This document shows, in pieces, positions 1 through 7,414 of a DNA stretch of 11,567 nt; the stretch's first letter is position 1; the number at the start of each line of letters is the position of its first letter. The DNA lies in NCBI GenBank assembly GCA_030639215.1, contig DAOWDD010000007.1, positions 1-11,567 of the forward strand, given 5' to 3'. Source of the DNA: Dehalococcoidia bacterium (GTDB lineage: Bacteria > Chloroflexota > Dehalococcoidia > Dehalococcoidales > UBA5760). The notes beneath the pieces are model-generated. The model was not told the origin of the DNA, made no database searches, and worked only from the letters and a program-made list of their open reading frames with translations. The position numbers were made by a program, and so were the translations under genes.

Positions 1-429
1 CACCAGCCCGCTATCAGTCACCATCAGGGCTATCTCACAGGCAACCTTTATCCCCTGGCCGAAGATGCGCAGCGTGTCGGCGATTATCATCCCCAGGACA
101 TAGGTATTATATTTATTACGCATCGCGGCGCTCAATCCGCTGAGGGCATGGGCCGTGGTTAGTACGACGCCTCCCTTGCTCTCAACTATCTGCATGTTCT
201 CTTCCTTGAATTCCTGAACGTTGGCTTCATGCATGCCGGTAACATGGCTGACCGCGATAACCCTTACTCCCTGGAAGACATCCATAGCCCTGACTGCGGT
301 GGCGCCGCTTGTCGAGGCCACCAGTATTTTCTTAATACCCAGTTTTTCCGCTCGCTGTCGGGCGATACAGAGGGTTGCCTCGGTAACCTCACTACCGGGA
401 TGTTCAAAATAGACGGTTTTTAGTTCCAT
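1..429 (-). CDS. Pyruvate kinase C-terminal-domain-like protein, 3' end cut by window edge
   Basis: Reading the minus strand from the ATG at 429-427 gives 143 codons open to the window edge, so the C-terminus is missing. The protein starts MELKTVYFEHPGSEVTEATL and contains ILVASTSGATAVRAM (about residues 36-50), an HVTGMHE segment and a late CEIALMVTDSGLV segment. This pattern matches the stand-alone pyruvate kinase alpha/beta (PK_C) domain family with archaeal members such as AF0103 and MTH1675. Those proteins are about 185-200 residues long, so roughly 45 residues should lie outside the window. The family resembles the allosteric C-terminal domain of pyruvate kinase without the catalytic barrel, and its biochemical role is not established. 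A purine-rich stretch (GAGGAAGG) lies about 11 bases upstream of the ATG. The gene is divergent from argJ across a 186-base spacer. Two plus-strand frames in this stretch are shadows. Confidence 0.8.
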   Translation of the reverse strand, partial: MELKTVYFEHPGSEVTEATLCIARQRAEKLGIKKILVASTSGATAVRAMDVFQGVRVIAVSHVTGMHEANVQEFKEENMQIVESKGGVVLTTAHALSGLSAAMRNKYNTYVLGMIIADTLRIFGQGIKVACEIALMVTDSGLV

Positions 430-476
430 TATCCGGTTGCACCTTCCTCTTTTTAATATGCCGGGGTTGCTTTGAT

Positions 477-505
477 ATTCTACCACCGGAGGCAGAATTT
501 GACCA
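477..505 (-). promoter_or_regulatory. Candidate sigma70-type promoter for the leftward gene
   Basis: On the minus strand a TGGTCA -35-like box (505-500) and a TAGAAT -10 box (482-477) are separated by 17 bases. The -10 matches the consensus at 5 of 6 positions and the -35 at 4 of 6. Transcription would begin near 470, leaving a leader of about 40 bases before the ATG at 429. This is assigned by pattern only. Confidence 0.4.
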
Positions 506-580
506 CACTCCTCGTAATAACACGGTTGGAACAGGCCCTTCCCGGGTTGGTAGAGGTGTGGGGGCAAATACGAAATCTCA

Positions 581-609
581 TTGCCTGGCTATAGTGACTA
601 TGGTATATT
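581..609 (+). promoter_or_regulatory. Candidate sigma70-type promoter of the arginine operon
   Basis: TTGCCT (581-586) and TATATT (604-609) are separated by exactly 17 bases, close to the consensus pair. The usual spacing from the -10 box puts the transcription start at about 615-617, which coincides with the GTG start codon of argJ at 616. No Shine-Dalgarno sequence lies before that GTG, which fits a leaderless transcript. I saw no clear ArgR-type palindrome or attenuator in the 186-base spacer. Confidence 0.55.
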
Positions 610-615
610 TATCTA

Positions 616-1836
616 GTGGATGGTGAGATTTCTTTTGTTACCTCAGGTACGGTTACCACACCTAAGGGATTCTTGGCCGGGGCTACCTATGCCGGACTAA
701 AGAAGAAGGCGGGAGGTGTCCTTGACCTGGCTATTCTCTCTGCTAAAGTTCCCTGTGCCGGGGCGGCTCTATTTACTACCAACAGGATTAAGGCAGCCCC
801 GGTAGTTCTGTCCCGGCAGCGGTTACAGTCGGGGAAGGTAAGTGCGATAGTGGTGAATAGCGGCTATGCCAATGCTTGTGTTGGTGAGGTGGGGCTTGGC
901 GATGCCGCCGAGATGGCAAATTTAGCTGCCCGGAATCTTGGGGTATCACCGGAGGCTGTTTTGGTGGCCAGTACCGGCGTAATCGGGAAGCGACTGCCGA
1001 TGGGTCTTATCAAGACCGGTATCAAACGGATTAAGGTTTCCAGAGGCGGTGGCCATAAACTGGCGAGGGCAATAATGACTACGGATACCATTCCCAAGGA
1101 AGCGGCGGTAGCGGTCAGTGCTAACGGTGGCGAGTTTGTTATCGGTGGGACAGTCAAGGGTTCGGGGATGCTTCACCCCAACCTGGCTACTTTTCTTTGT
1201 TTTTTGACTACTGATGCTGCCGCGGGGCCAGACTTTCTCAAGCATGCGCTGCGAAGAGCGGCTGACGTTTCTTTTAATATGGTTTCTATTGATGGGGACA
1301 CCAGCACCAATGATATGGCGCTGATTATGGCTGACGGAATGGCGGACGGCGAGCGCACCATTTCGCCGGGGAGCCGGCAGGCTGAGGCTTTTCAAGCAGC
1401 CCTTAACCAGCTCTGTATCCATCTAGCAAAGAGCATCGCCCGTGATGGCGAAGGGGCAAGCCGGCTTATCGAGGTCAATGTTAGCGGGGCCTCCAGCTTT
1501 GCTGACGCCGGACTGGTAGCCAGGACAATAGCGGGTTCACCCTTGGTCAAGACAGCGGTACACGGTAATGACCCTAACTGGGGCAGGATTATAGCAGCGG
1601 CCGGTCGGAGCGGCGTTGAGGTAATGGAATCAAGGATTGACCTATCTATCGGTGGTATTTGCCTGGTAAAGGCAGGGTGTCCGGTATCTTTTGATGAAGC
1701 AGATGTAGTGAGGGCATTGGGTGGCAGTGAGGTAGCGATAAACCTGGAGCTTAACCTGGGTACAGCCAAAGCTACTGCCTGGGGTTGTGACCTGTCCGGG
1801 GAGTACGTTGCCATTAATAGTGAATACACAACTTGA
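616..1836 (+). CDS. argJ: Glutamate N-acetyltransferase / ornithine acetyltransferase
   Basis: ArgJ transfers acetyl from N-acetylornithine to glutamate, closing the cyclic arginine pathway. Some members also use acetyl-CoA, and the sequence alone does not separate the two types. The 406 residues match the usual length of about 400. The self-cleavage site is visible: KGSGMLHPNLATFL, with Lys181 and the nucleophile Thr192 after Ala191, so the precursor should split into alpha (1-191) and beta (192-406) chains. STGVIG (119-124) holds the oxyanion-hole Thr-Gly, and GNDPNWGRI and the C-terminal YVAINSEYTT are typical. The family motif GNANACTG reads GYANACVG here. The GTG at 616 is the only usable start: an in-frame TGA lies at 595 and no other ATG, GTG or TTG occurs between that stop and the conserved region. 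It is the first gene of the operon, 36 bases before argB. Confidence 0.96.
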   Translation: MDGEISFVTSGTVTTPKGFLAGATYAGLKKKAGGVLDLAILSAKVPCAGAALFTTNRIKAAPVVLSRQRLQSGKVSAIVVNSGYANACVGEVGLGDAAEMANLAARNLGVSPEAVLVASTGVIGKRLPMGLIKTGIKRIKVSRGGGHKLARAIMTTDTIPKEAAVAVSANGGEFVIGGTVKGSGMLHPNLATFLCFLTTDAAAGPDFLKHALRRAADVSFNMVSIDGDTSTNDMALIMADGMADGERTISPGSRQAEAFQAALNQLCIHLAKSIARDGEGASRLIEVNVSGASSFADAGLVARTIAGSPLVKTAVHGNDPNWGRIIAAAGRSGVEVMESRIDLSIGGICLVKAGCPVSFDEADVVRALGGSEVAINLELNLGTAKATAWGCDLSGEYVAINSEYTT

Positions 1837-1872
1837 ATCGTGTTTACTTATTGTGAAGAAGGGGGGTAGGGA

Positions 1873-2661
1873 TTGAGTAGAGTTACCGTAGTTAAGATTG
1901 GCGGGGCTACCTTAGGCAGCCATGATACCGCTCTAGCCGATATTGTTGAGCTTCAGCAGCGGGGCATACCGTTGGTTATCGTGCACGGTGGGGCTAAGGT
2001 GGTAACCAAGTGGCTAGAGCGGCAGGGGGTGACTACCAGGTTTGTCCGTGGCGAGCGAGTAACCGATGAAACGGCCATTGAGATGGTAGCCGCTGTGCTT
2101 GGCGGCCTGGTCAACAAGGAGATTGTCGCTGCAATTAATGACCTGGGTGGGCAGGCGGTCGGCATCAGCGGCATTGACGGGGCCCTACTTCAGGGTAGAA
2201 TCAGGGATAGAGAGATGGGTTACGTTGGTAATGTGGTCAAAGTAAACGCGGCTCTCCTGGATGCCCTGCTTGGCTCAGGCTTCGTTCCGGTGGTCTCCCC
2301 GCTCAGTCTCCACTCGTTTGACAGGCCGGATGGTACCCCGCTGATACTCAATGTTAATGGTGATACCGTGGCCGGTGAAATTGCCACTGCTGTTGGTGCA
2401 GAAAGGCTTATCTTTCTCACCGATGTTGCCGGTATAAGTGACAGCTCGGGCAGGTTTATCCCGGCGCTAACGCCGCATGAAGCCGAGGCCTTACTGGCTT
2501 CGGGAGTGGCTTCAGGGGGGATGATTCCCAAGATTAAAGCCTGCCTGAGGGCTTTGTCTAATAGTTCGACTGCCTGTATTATTATGGATGGCAGAAAGCC
2601 GCATGCTCTGCTCAAGGAGATTGATGGGGGTGGTAGCGGAACCACGATAAAGGTTGTTTAA
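1873..2661 (+). CDS. argB: Acetylglutamate kinase
   Basis: This kinase phosphorylates N-acetylglutamate with ATP, the second step of arginine synthesis, in the cytoplasm. It belongs to the amino acid kinase fold. Visible motifs are VVKIGG with Lys8, HGGAKVV (38-44; most relatives have a third Gly where Ala41 stands), RGERVTDE (59-66) for substrate binding, NGDTVAGEIA with Asp164, and GGMIPKIKAC with Lys220. These correspond to Lys8, Asp162 and Lys217 of the E. coli enzyme. Length (262) fits the short class. Only about six residues precede the first strand, so the N-terminal helix that arginine-inhibited kinases use to form hexamers is absent. The start is TTG at 1873, preceded by a G-rich stretch (AAGGGGGG) that may serve as ribosome binding site. 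It is followed by argD after five bases. Confidence 0.96.
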   Translation: MSRVTVVKIGGATLGSHDTALADIVELQQRGIPLVIVHGGAKVVTKWLERQGVTTRFVRGERVTDETAIEMVAAVLGGLVNKEIVAAINDLGGQAVGISGIDGALLQGRIRDREMGYVGNVVKVNAALLDALLGSGFVPVVSPLSLHSFDRPDGTPLILNVNGDTVAGEIATAVGAERLIFLTDVAGISDSSGRFIPALTPHEAEALLASGVASGGMIPKIKACLRALSNSSTACIIMDGRKPHALLKEIDGGGSGTTIKVV

Positions 2662-2666
2662 TTAAG

Positions 2667-3866
2667 ATGGGTGTTAGAATGAGTCACTGGCAGGAGCTTG
2701 AGAACAGGTATTTTATGCATACTGTGGAGCGGATACCGCTGACCCTGGTCAAGGGGCGGGGGGCGTGGGTCTGGGATGAGGACGGACGGAAGTACCTTGA
2801 TTTTGTTGCCGGTTGGGCGGTTGATAGCCTGGGGCACTGTCATCCGGCAGTGACCGGGGCGGTGATGGAGCAGGTACAGACACTCATCCATACCTCGAAC
2901 CAGTTCTATACTATTCCCCAGATCCAGCTTGCAGAGCTTCTCGTTCAGCATAGCTGCCTGGACAAGGTCTTCTTCAGTAATAGCGGTGCCGAGGCTAACG
3001 AGGGAGCAGTGAAGCTAGCCCGGCGCTATGGGAAATGCTGTCGGGATGGGGCCTACGAGGTCGTTACCGCCCGCAACTCGTTTCATGGCCGTACCCTGGC
3101 TATGGTGGCTGCTACCGGTCAGGATAAGCACCAGCAACCACACCTCCCCCTGCCGGTTGGTTTTGTTAATGTGGAGTATAATGATATTGAGGCGATAAAG
3201 GCGGCTGCTACGAAAAAGACCTGTGCCGTTATGCTGGAACTGGTGCAGGGTGAGGGGGGAGTGAACCTGCCTGAGGAGGGTTATTTAACTGCGGTGCGGG
3301 CTTGGTGTGATAAGCAGGATATTCTACTTATTCTGGATGAAATCCAGACCGGTGTAGCTCGGCTGGGGACACTTTTTGCCTATGAGCAGTTTGGTATTGA
3401 ACCTGATATAATGACACTAGCCAAGGGACTGGCCAGTGGTATCCCCATCGGGGCTACCCTGGCTAAGAACGGGGCATCCGTATTCAGTCCCGGGGAGCAC
3501 GGCTCTACCTTTGGTGGCAATCCGGTGGCCTGTGCCGCCGGGTATGCAACACTGAAGTTCATTATTGAAAATGCTATTGCCGGGAATGTCAAAGAGGTGG
3601 GAAATTATCTGGCTTCCGGATTGGAGAAGTTGAAGCGGGAGTTCTCCTTTATCACTGATGTTCGGGGGGGTGGGCTATTAATGGCGATGGAGTTTAGCAG
3701 TGATATTGCCCAGTCGGTGGTAATGGCCTGTCTTGATAGGGGCCTACTGGTTAACCGGTTGAAGCCAAACGCACTGCGTTTTATGCCTCCTCTAATTATT
3801 GGTAAGGGGGAGGTTGATGAAGCGCTGGATATTCTGGAGCAGGCACTGTCTGGCCCTGTTGCTTGA
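2667..3866 (+). CDS. argD: Acetylornithine aminotransferase (PLP enzyme)
   Basis: This class III, PLP-dependent aminotransferase converts N-acetylglutamate semialdehyde and glutamate to N-acetylornithine. Motifs in order: SNSGAEANEGAVKLAR (104-119) for phosphate binding, NSFHGRTL (137-144), LELVQGEGGV (190-199), LDEIQTGVARLG (223-234) with Asp224 for the pyridine nitrogen, TLAKGL with the Schiff-base Lys253, and HGSTFGGNPV (278-287). The loop usually written GxGRTG reads GVARLG here. Length (399) is normal. Two starts are possible: ATG 2667, five bases after argB, and ATG 2679, four codons later; neither has a strong ribosome site, so the first is tentative. Related enzymes act on succinylornithine, GABA or LysW-bound lysine intermediates, but the operon argues for arginine synthesis. 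Confidence 0.93.
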   Translation: MGVRMSHWQELENRYFMHTVERIPLTLVKGRGAWVWDEDGRKYLDFVAGWAVDSLGHCHPAVTGAVMEQVQTLIHTSNQFYTIPQIQLAELLVQHSCLDKVFFSNSGAEANEGAVKLARRYGKCCRDGAYEVVTARNSFHGRTLAMVAATGQDKHQQPHLPLPVGFVNVEYNDIEAIKAAATKKTCAVMLELVQGEGGVNLPEEGYLTAVRAWCDKQDILLILDEIQTGVARLGTLFAYEQFGIEPDIMTLAKGLASGIPIGATLAKNGASVFSPGEHGSTFGGNPVACAAGYATLKFIIENAIAGNVKEVGNYLASGLEKLKREFSFITDVRGGGLLMAMEFSSDIAQSVVMACLDRGLLVNRLKPNALRFMPPLIIGKGEVDEALDILEQALSGPVA

Positions 3867-3881
3867 GAGCGGAGCTGTCCT

Positions 3882-4757
3882 ATGGACATTGATGAAATTA
3901 TCAGCGAAATAGAAGGGGGAAGGGGTTACGGGTACGAGCGGTATGTTACCGTGGGCGGTGTAAATATTCGCTACGCAGTGAAGGGTGATGGCCCTCCTCT
4001 TCTGTTGCTTCATGGCTTCGGTGAATTTCTGGAGACTTGGGACTTCAATTTCCATTTCTTGAGTAAGCACTGCCGGGTATATGTGATGGACCTGCCCGGG
4101 CATGGCCTGTCCGATAAGCCCTACCTTGATTACAACATTTCCTTTTTTACTGACTTTGTTATCGGTTTTATGGATACCTTCGGGATTGACCATGCCGATA
4201 TCATCGGGCATTCCTTCGGTGGGGCTATAGCCGTAAGTGTTGCCACGAGCTTTCCAGAGAAGGTTGATAAGCTTGTCCTGGAATCCTGCTTCGGTTTGAG
4301 TAATGATATATCCCTGCTTCATAAGCTGTGCAATATACCGGTGATGGGTAGTGTTGATACCACCGAACCCGCGGTGATGTCCGCCTTGGAACACAAGGCA
4401 AGAATGGAGTTCTATAACCCGGACTTTGTCGCCCGGGAGATGGCCGGTATGAGCTATCGGTTTATGCAGATGACGGAGGCAAAACGGGTGATGCTGAACA
4501 TTATGCATAACTGGGTAGGTGTTAACGGTCTTAAACCTGAAGTAGTTATGGTAGACAGGCTGCGCCTGATTAAATCACCCACTCTGTTCGTCCATTGTGA
4601 GCAGGATAAGATTCACCCCGTTGAGCTCTCCCGGAAGGCGTATCATCTCATTCCTAAAAGCAGTCTGAAGGTATTCAACGAGTGCGGCCATTGCCCCCAC
4701 ATCGAGAAGGCTGCTGAATTTAATGAAGCGGTACTAGCATTTCTGGAGCTGGGGTGA
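3882..4757 (+). CDS. Alpha/beta-hydrolase inside the arginine operon, substrate unknown
   Basis: The 291 residues form a single alpha/beta-hydrolase fold. The oxyanion loop is LLLHGFGE (about 41-48), PGHGLSDKP (72-80) follows, the nucleophile elbow is GHSFGG with Ser111, the probable acid is Asp242 in CEQDKIHP, and the general base is His270 in NECGHCPHIEK. All three catalytic residues are present. A helical cap lies at about 140-225. There is no signal peptide or membrane segment, so it should be cytoplasmic. A GGAGCT ribosome site precedes the ATG. It starts 15 bases after argD and ends 28 bases before argG, so it is almost certainly co-transcribed with them. The fold covers esterases, haloalkane dehalogenases, C-C hydrolases and peptidases, and I cannot choose among them. 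It is not an ArgE-type metallo-deacetylase, and ArgJ makes such an enzyme unnecessary. Confidence 0.88.
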   Translation: MDIDEIISEIEGGRGYGYERYVTVGGVNIRYAVKGDGPPLLLLHGFGEFLETWDFNFHFLSKHCRVYVMDLPGHGLSDKPYLDYNISFFTDFVIGFMDTFGIDHADIIGHSFGGAIAVSVATSFPEKVDKLVLESCFGLSNDISLLHKLCNIPVMGSVDTTEPAVMSALEHKARMEFYNPDFVAREMAGMSYRFMQMTEAKRVMLNIMHNWVGVNGLKPEVVMVDRLRLIKSPTLFVHCEQDKIHPVELSRKAYHLIPKSSLKVFNECGHCPHIEKAAEFNEAVLAFLELG

Positions 4758-4785
4758 TTTCAGTTATTATTGACGGAGGTTTGTT

Positions 4786-5982
4786 ATGTCGGATAAAGTA
4801 GTATTGGCCTATAGCGGTGGGTTGGATACATCGGTAGCTATCAGGTGGCTTAAGGAGAAGTACGACCTGGACGTGGTCGCTGTTTGCGTTGATGTCGGTA
4901 ATGAGCGGGACTTTTCGCTTATTCGACAGAAAGCGCTGGATGTCGGCGCCCTCAAGGTGTCAGTGATAGATGCCAAGGACTTATATATTAGCGACTACGT
5001 TTTCCCGGCATTGCAGGCTGACGCTATTTACGAGGGGCAGTACCCACTGGCTACGGCTCTAGCCCGCCCACTGATGGCCAAGCTGCTGGTGGACGTGGCG
5101 CGGGAGGAGGGTGCCCAGGCAGTGGCCCATGGCTGTACCGGTAAGGGAAATGACCAGGTAAGATTTGATGTAAGCTTTAACGCTCTGGCGCCGGAGCTTA
5201 AGATAATTGCCCCGGCTCGGGAATGGGGGATGACCCGCCAGGAAACGATTGACTATGCCCAGCGTTATGGAATTCCTGTACCTATTACCGTGGACAGTCC
5301 CTACTCAATTGATGAAAGCCTCTGGGGTAAGGCTATCGAGTGCGGCGTACTTGACGACCCCTGGGCTGAACCCCCCGAGGAGGCATTTACCTGGACAAAG
5401 TCACCCGATGAAGCCCCCGGCGTAGCGGGCTATGTTGAGATTGGTTTTGAGGCTGGTATTCCGGTTGCCATTGATGGGCAGAGCCTGGATGGCGTTAGCC
5501 TGATCAGTCGCTTGAATCAGCTGGCTGGAGAGCATGGCGTTGGCCGGATTGACCATGTGGAGAGCCGGCTGGTGGGGATAAAGTCGAGAGAGGTCTATGA
5601 AGCACCGGCTGCGCTGGTGTTGCTTCAGGCGCACCTTGCTTTAGAGGTGATGACCCTGTCCCGGGACCAGCTGCGTTTCAAGCAGAGGGTAGCTCAGGAC
5701 TATGCCGACCTTATCTATAACGGTCTGTGGTTTACGGCGCTGCGCCAGGACCTGGATGCCTATATCCGGTCTTCACAGCGCTTTGTCAGCGGGACGGTGC
5801 GGCTGAGGTTATTCAAAGGGAGCTGTCGTGTGGTCGGGCGGAAGTCACCGTTCTCGCTATATAAGCACAGCCTGGCTACCTATGATAAGGGTGATGAGTT
5901 TGACCATAGCGCCGCCGTCGGTTTTATCCACCTCTGGGGGCTGCCGGCCAGGACTCAGGCGCAGGTACAGGATACCAAATAG
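4786..5982 (+). CDS. argG: Argininosuccinate synthase
   Basis: ArgG condenses citrulline and aspartate using ATP, giving argininosuccinate, AMP and pyrophosphate. The ATP-pyrophosphatase P-loop AYSGGLDTS lies at 8-16. HGCTGKGNDQVRFD (115-128) is the second nucleotide and substrate signature; most relatives end it with Glu rather than Asp. SPYSIDESLWGKAIECG follows in the synthetase domain, and LRLFKGSCRVVGRKSPFSLY lies in the C-terminal arm used for tetramer formation. Length (398) is normal. The ATG at 4786 has a strong GGAGGT ribosome site six bases upstream, the best in the operon. It ends with TAG and is followed by a 52-base gap before argH with no clear terminator. Its citrulline substrate requires an ornithine carbamoyltransferase that is not encoded in the window. 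Confidence 0.97.
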   Translation: MSDKVVLAYSGGLDTSVAIRWLKEKYDLDVVAVCVDVGNERDFSLIRQKALDVGALKVSVIDAKDLYISDYVFPALQADAIYEGQYPLATALARPLMAKLLVDVAREEGAQAVAHGCTGKGNDQVRFDVSFNALAPELKIIAPAREWGMTRQETIDYAQRYGIPVPITVDSPYSIDESLWGKAIECGVLDDPWAEPPEEAFTWTKSPDEAPGVAGYVEIGFEAGIPVAIDGQSLDGVSLISRLNQLAGEHGVGRIDHVESRLVGIKSREVYEAPAALVLLQAHLALEVMTLSRDQLRFKQRVAQDYADLIYNGLWFTALRQDLDAYIRSSQRFVSGTVRLRLFKGSCRVVGRKSPFSLYKHSLATYDKGDEFDHSAAVGFIHLWGLPARTQAQVQDTK

Positions 5983-6034
5983 CCGGATTCCGGGTGTTTG
6001 TTTAGCACTATAGATTCAAACAGGGGGGAGGTAA

Positions 6035-7414
6035 ATGAGCCTTATTCGAGGCCGTTTTCGTAAAGCGGCTGATAAGCTGGTAGCGGAGTATACCGTCTCT
6101 ACCCATTTTGATTGGCGACTGTACCGGCAGGATATTGCCGGCAGCATTGCCCACGCCAAGATGCTGGCCCGGCAGCAGATAATCTCGGAAAGGGAGGCTG
6201 AGGCTATTACGGAAGGTCTTGAGTCTATCCGGGAGGAGATAGCGCAGGACAGGTTCCAGTTTAAGACCGAGCTTGAGGATATTCATATGAATATCGAGGC
6301 CCGCCTCATTGAGAAGGTAGGTGAGGTAGGCGGGAAGCTGCATACGGCCCGGTCTAGAAACGACCAGGTGACTCTGGACCTGCGTCTCTTTGCCAAGGAG
6401 GCAGCCTCGGATACCCTGGACAGCCTGAGAGGGTTACAGCGGGCGATAGTTGGCTTGGCTGAGGCTAATAAGAGTGTAGTTATGCCGGGGTATACTCATT
6501 TACAGCCGGCACAACCGGTGCTGCTGGCGCATCACCTTTTGGCCTATTTTGAGATGCTCCAGCGGGACGTCGACCGGTTCTGCGATTGCCTGAGGCGGGT
6601 TGATGTTATGCCCCTGGGGAGTGGTGCTGTTGCTGGCGTAGCTTATGATGTTGACCGGGACTTTCTGGCTTGCGAGCTGGGTTTCAGCCGGATAAGCCAA
6701 AACAGTATGGATGCGGTCTCGGACAGGGACTTTGTCCTGGACTATGAAGCAGCGGCCAGCCTTTGTATGATGCACCGTTCGCGGCTGGCGGAGGAGATTA
6801 TTCTGTGGTCTTCCCAGGAGTTCGGTTTTATTGAGCTTGATGAAGCCTATGCTACCGGTTCGAGCATAATGCCGCAGAAGAAAAACCCGGACATTGCTGA
6901 GCTGGTCAGGGGGAAGACGGGACGGGTGTATGGCCGGCTTACTGCTATGCTGGTTACTATGAAGGCACTTCCCTTGTCCTATAACAGGGACCTGCAGGAG
7001 GACAAGGAGGGCTTTTTTGATACCGTTGATACGCTGCTGTCTACCCTTGAGGTATTTACCGGCATGGTCAGCACCATTAGGGTTAGAACGGAAGATACCG
7101 AACGGGCGCTCAAGCGGGGCTATATCCTGGCTACAGACCTGGCTGACTACCTGGTCAAGAAAGGAGAGGCCTTCCGCTCCGCCCACGGTATAGTGGCCGG
7201 ACTGGTGGGCTATGCTGGGGAAAAGGGTAGGTCCTTTGCTGAGCTTGATTTGAACGAATACAAGAAGTTTTCACCGCTGTTTGAAGAGGATGTCTACTCT
7301 ATTAGCGTTGCGTCTTCTCTAGCGGCCAGAAATGTTGTTGGCGGTACCGCTCCGGGACAGGTTGAGCGGGCACTGGCCACAGCTAAAAAACTGATGGGAG
7401 AGGCTGAGGGTTGA
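6035..7414 (+). CDS. argH: Argininosuccinate lyase
   Basis: ArgH splits argininosuccinate into arginine and fumarate, the last step of the pathway. It is a member of the fumarase/aspartase superfamily and acts as a tetramer with active sites built from three subunits. The three conserved regions are present: HTARSRNDQV (103-112), MPGYTHLQPAQP (150-161) with the catalytic His155, and the signature GSSIMPQKKN (275-284) with the mobile catalytic serine loop. Length (459) is typical. A GGGGGGAGG ribosome site lies just before the ATG. The TGA stop at 7412-7414 overlaps the TTG start of rpe by four bases (TTGA), a usual mark of translational coupling. A 228-codon minus-strand frame within it is a shadow of its codon pattern. 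Confidence 0.97.
   Translation: MSLIRGRFRKAADKLVAEYTVSTHFDWRLYRQDIAGSIAHAKMLARQQIISEREAEAITEGLESIREEIAQDRFQFKTELEDIHMNIEARLIEKVGEVGGKLHTARSRNDQVTLDLRLFAKEAASDTLDSLRGLQRAIVGLAEANKSVVMPGYTHLQPAQPVLLAHHLLAYFEMLQRDVDRFCDCLRRVDVMPLGSGAVAGVAYDVDRDFLACELGFSRISQNSMDAVSDRDFVLDYEAAASLCMMHRSRLAEEIILWSSQEFGFIELDEAYATGSSIMPQKKNPDIAELVRGKTGRVYGRLTAMLVTMKALPLSYNRDLQEDKEGFFDTVDTLLSTLEVFTGMVSTIRVRTEDTERALKRGYILATDLADYLVKKGEAFRSAHGIVAGLVGYAGEKGRSFAELDLNEYKKFSPLFEEDVYSISVASSLAARNVVGGTAPGQVERALATAKKLMGEAEG

Noticed and set aside
221..423. Two overlapping plus-strand frames of about 63 codons
   Set aside because: They lie antisense to the minus-strand PK_C-like gene, which has recognisable family motifs and a fitting ribosome site.
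499..520. TTGACC plus TAATAA as the argJ promoter
   Set aside because: The two boxes are only about 10 bases apart, too close for a sigma70 promoter.
3792..4508. Long 238-codon minus-strand frame across the hydrolase gene
   Set aside because: It is antisense to a gene with a complete catalytic triad, has no recognisable domain, and also runs into argD; long antisense frames are common in genes with this codon bias.
6500..7186. 228-codon minus-strand frame across argH
   Set aside because: It is the antisense of highly conserved argH regions and shows no family motif.
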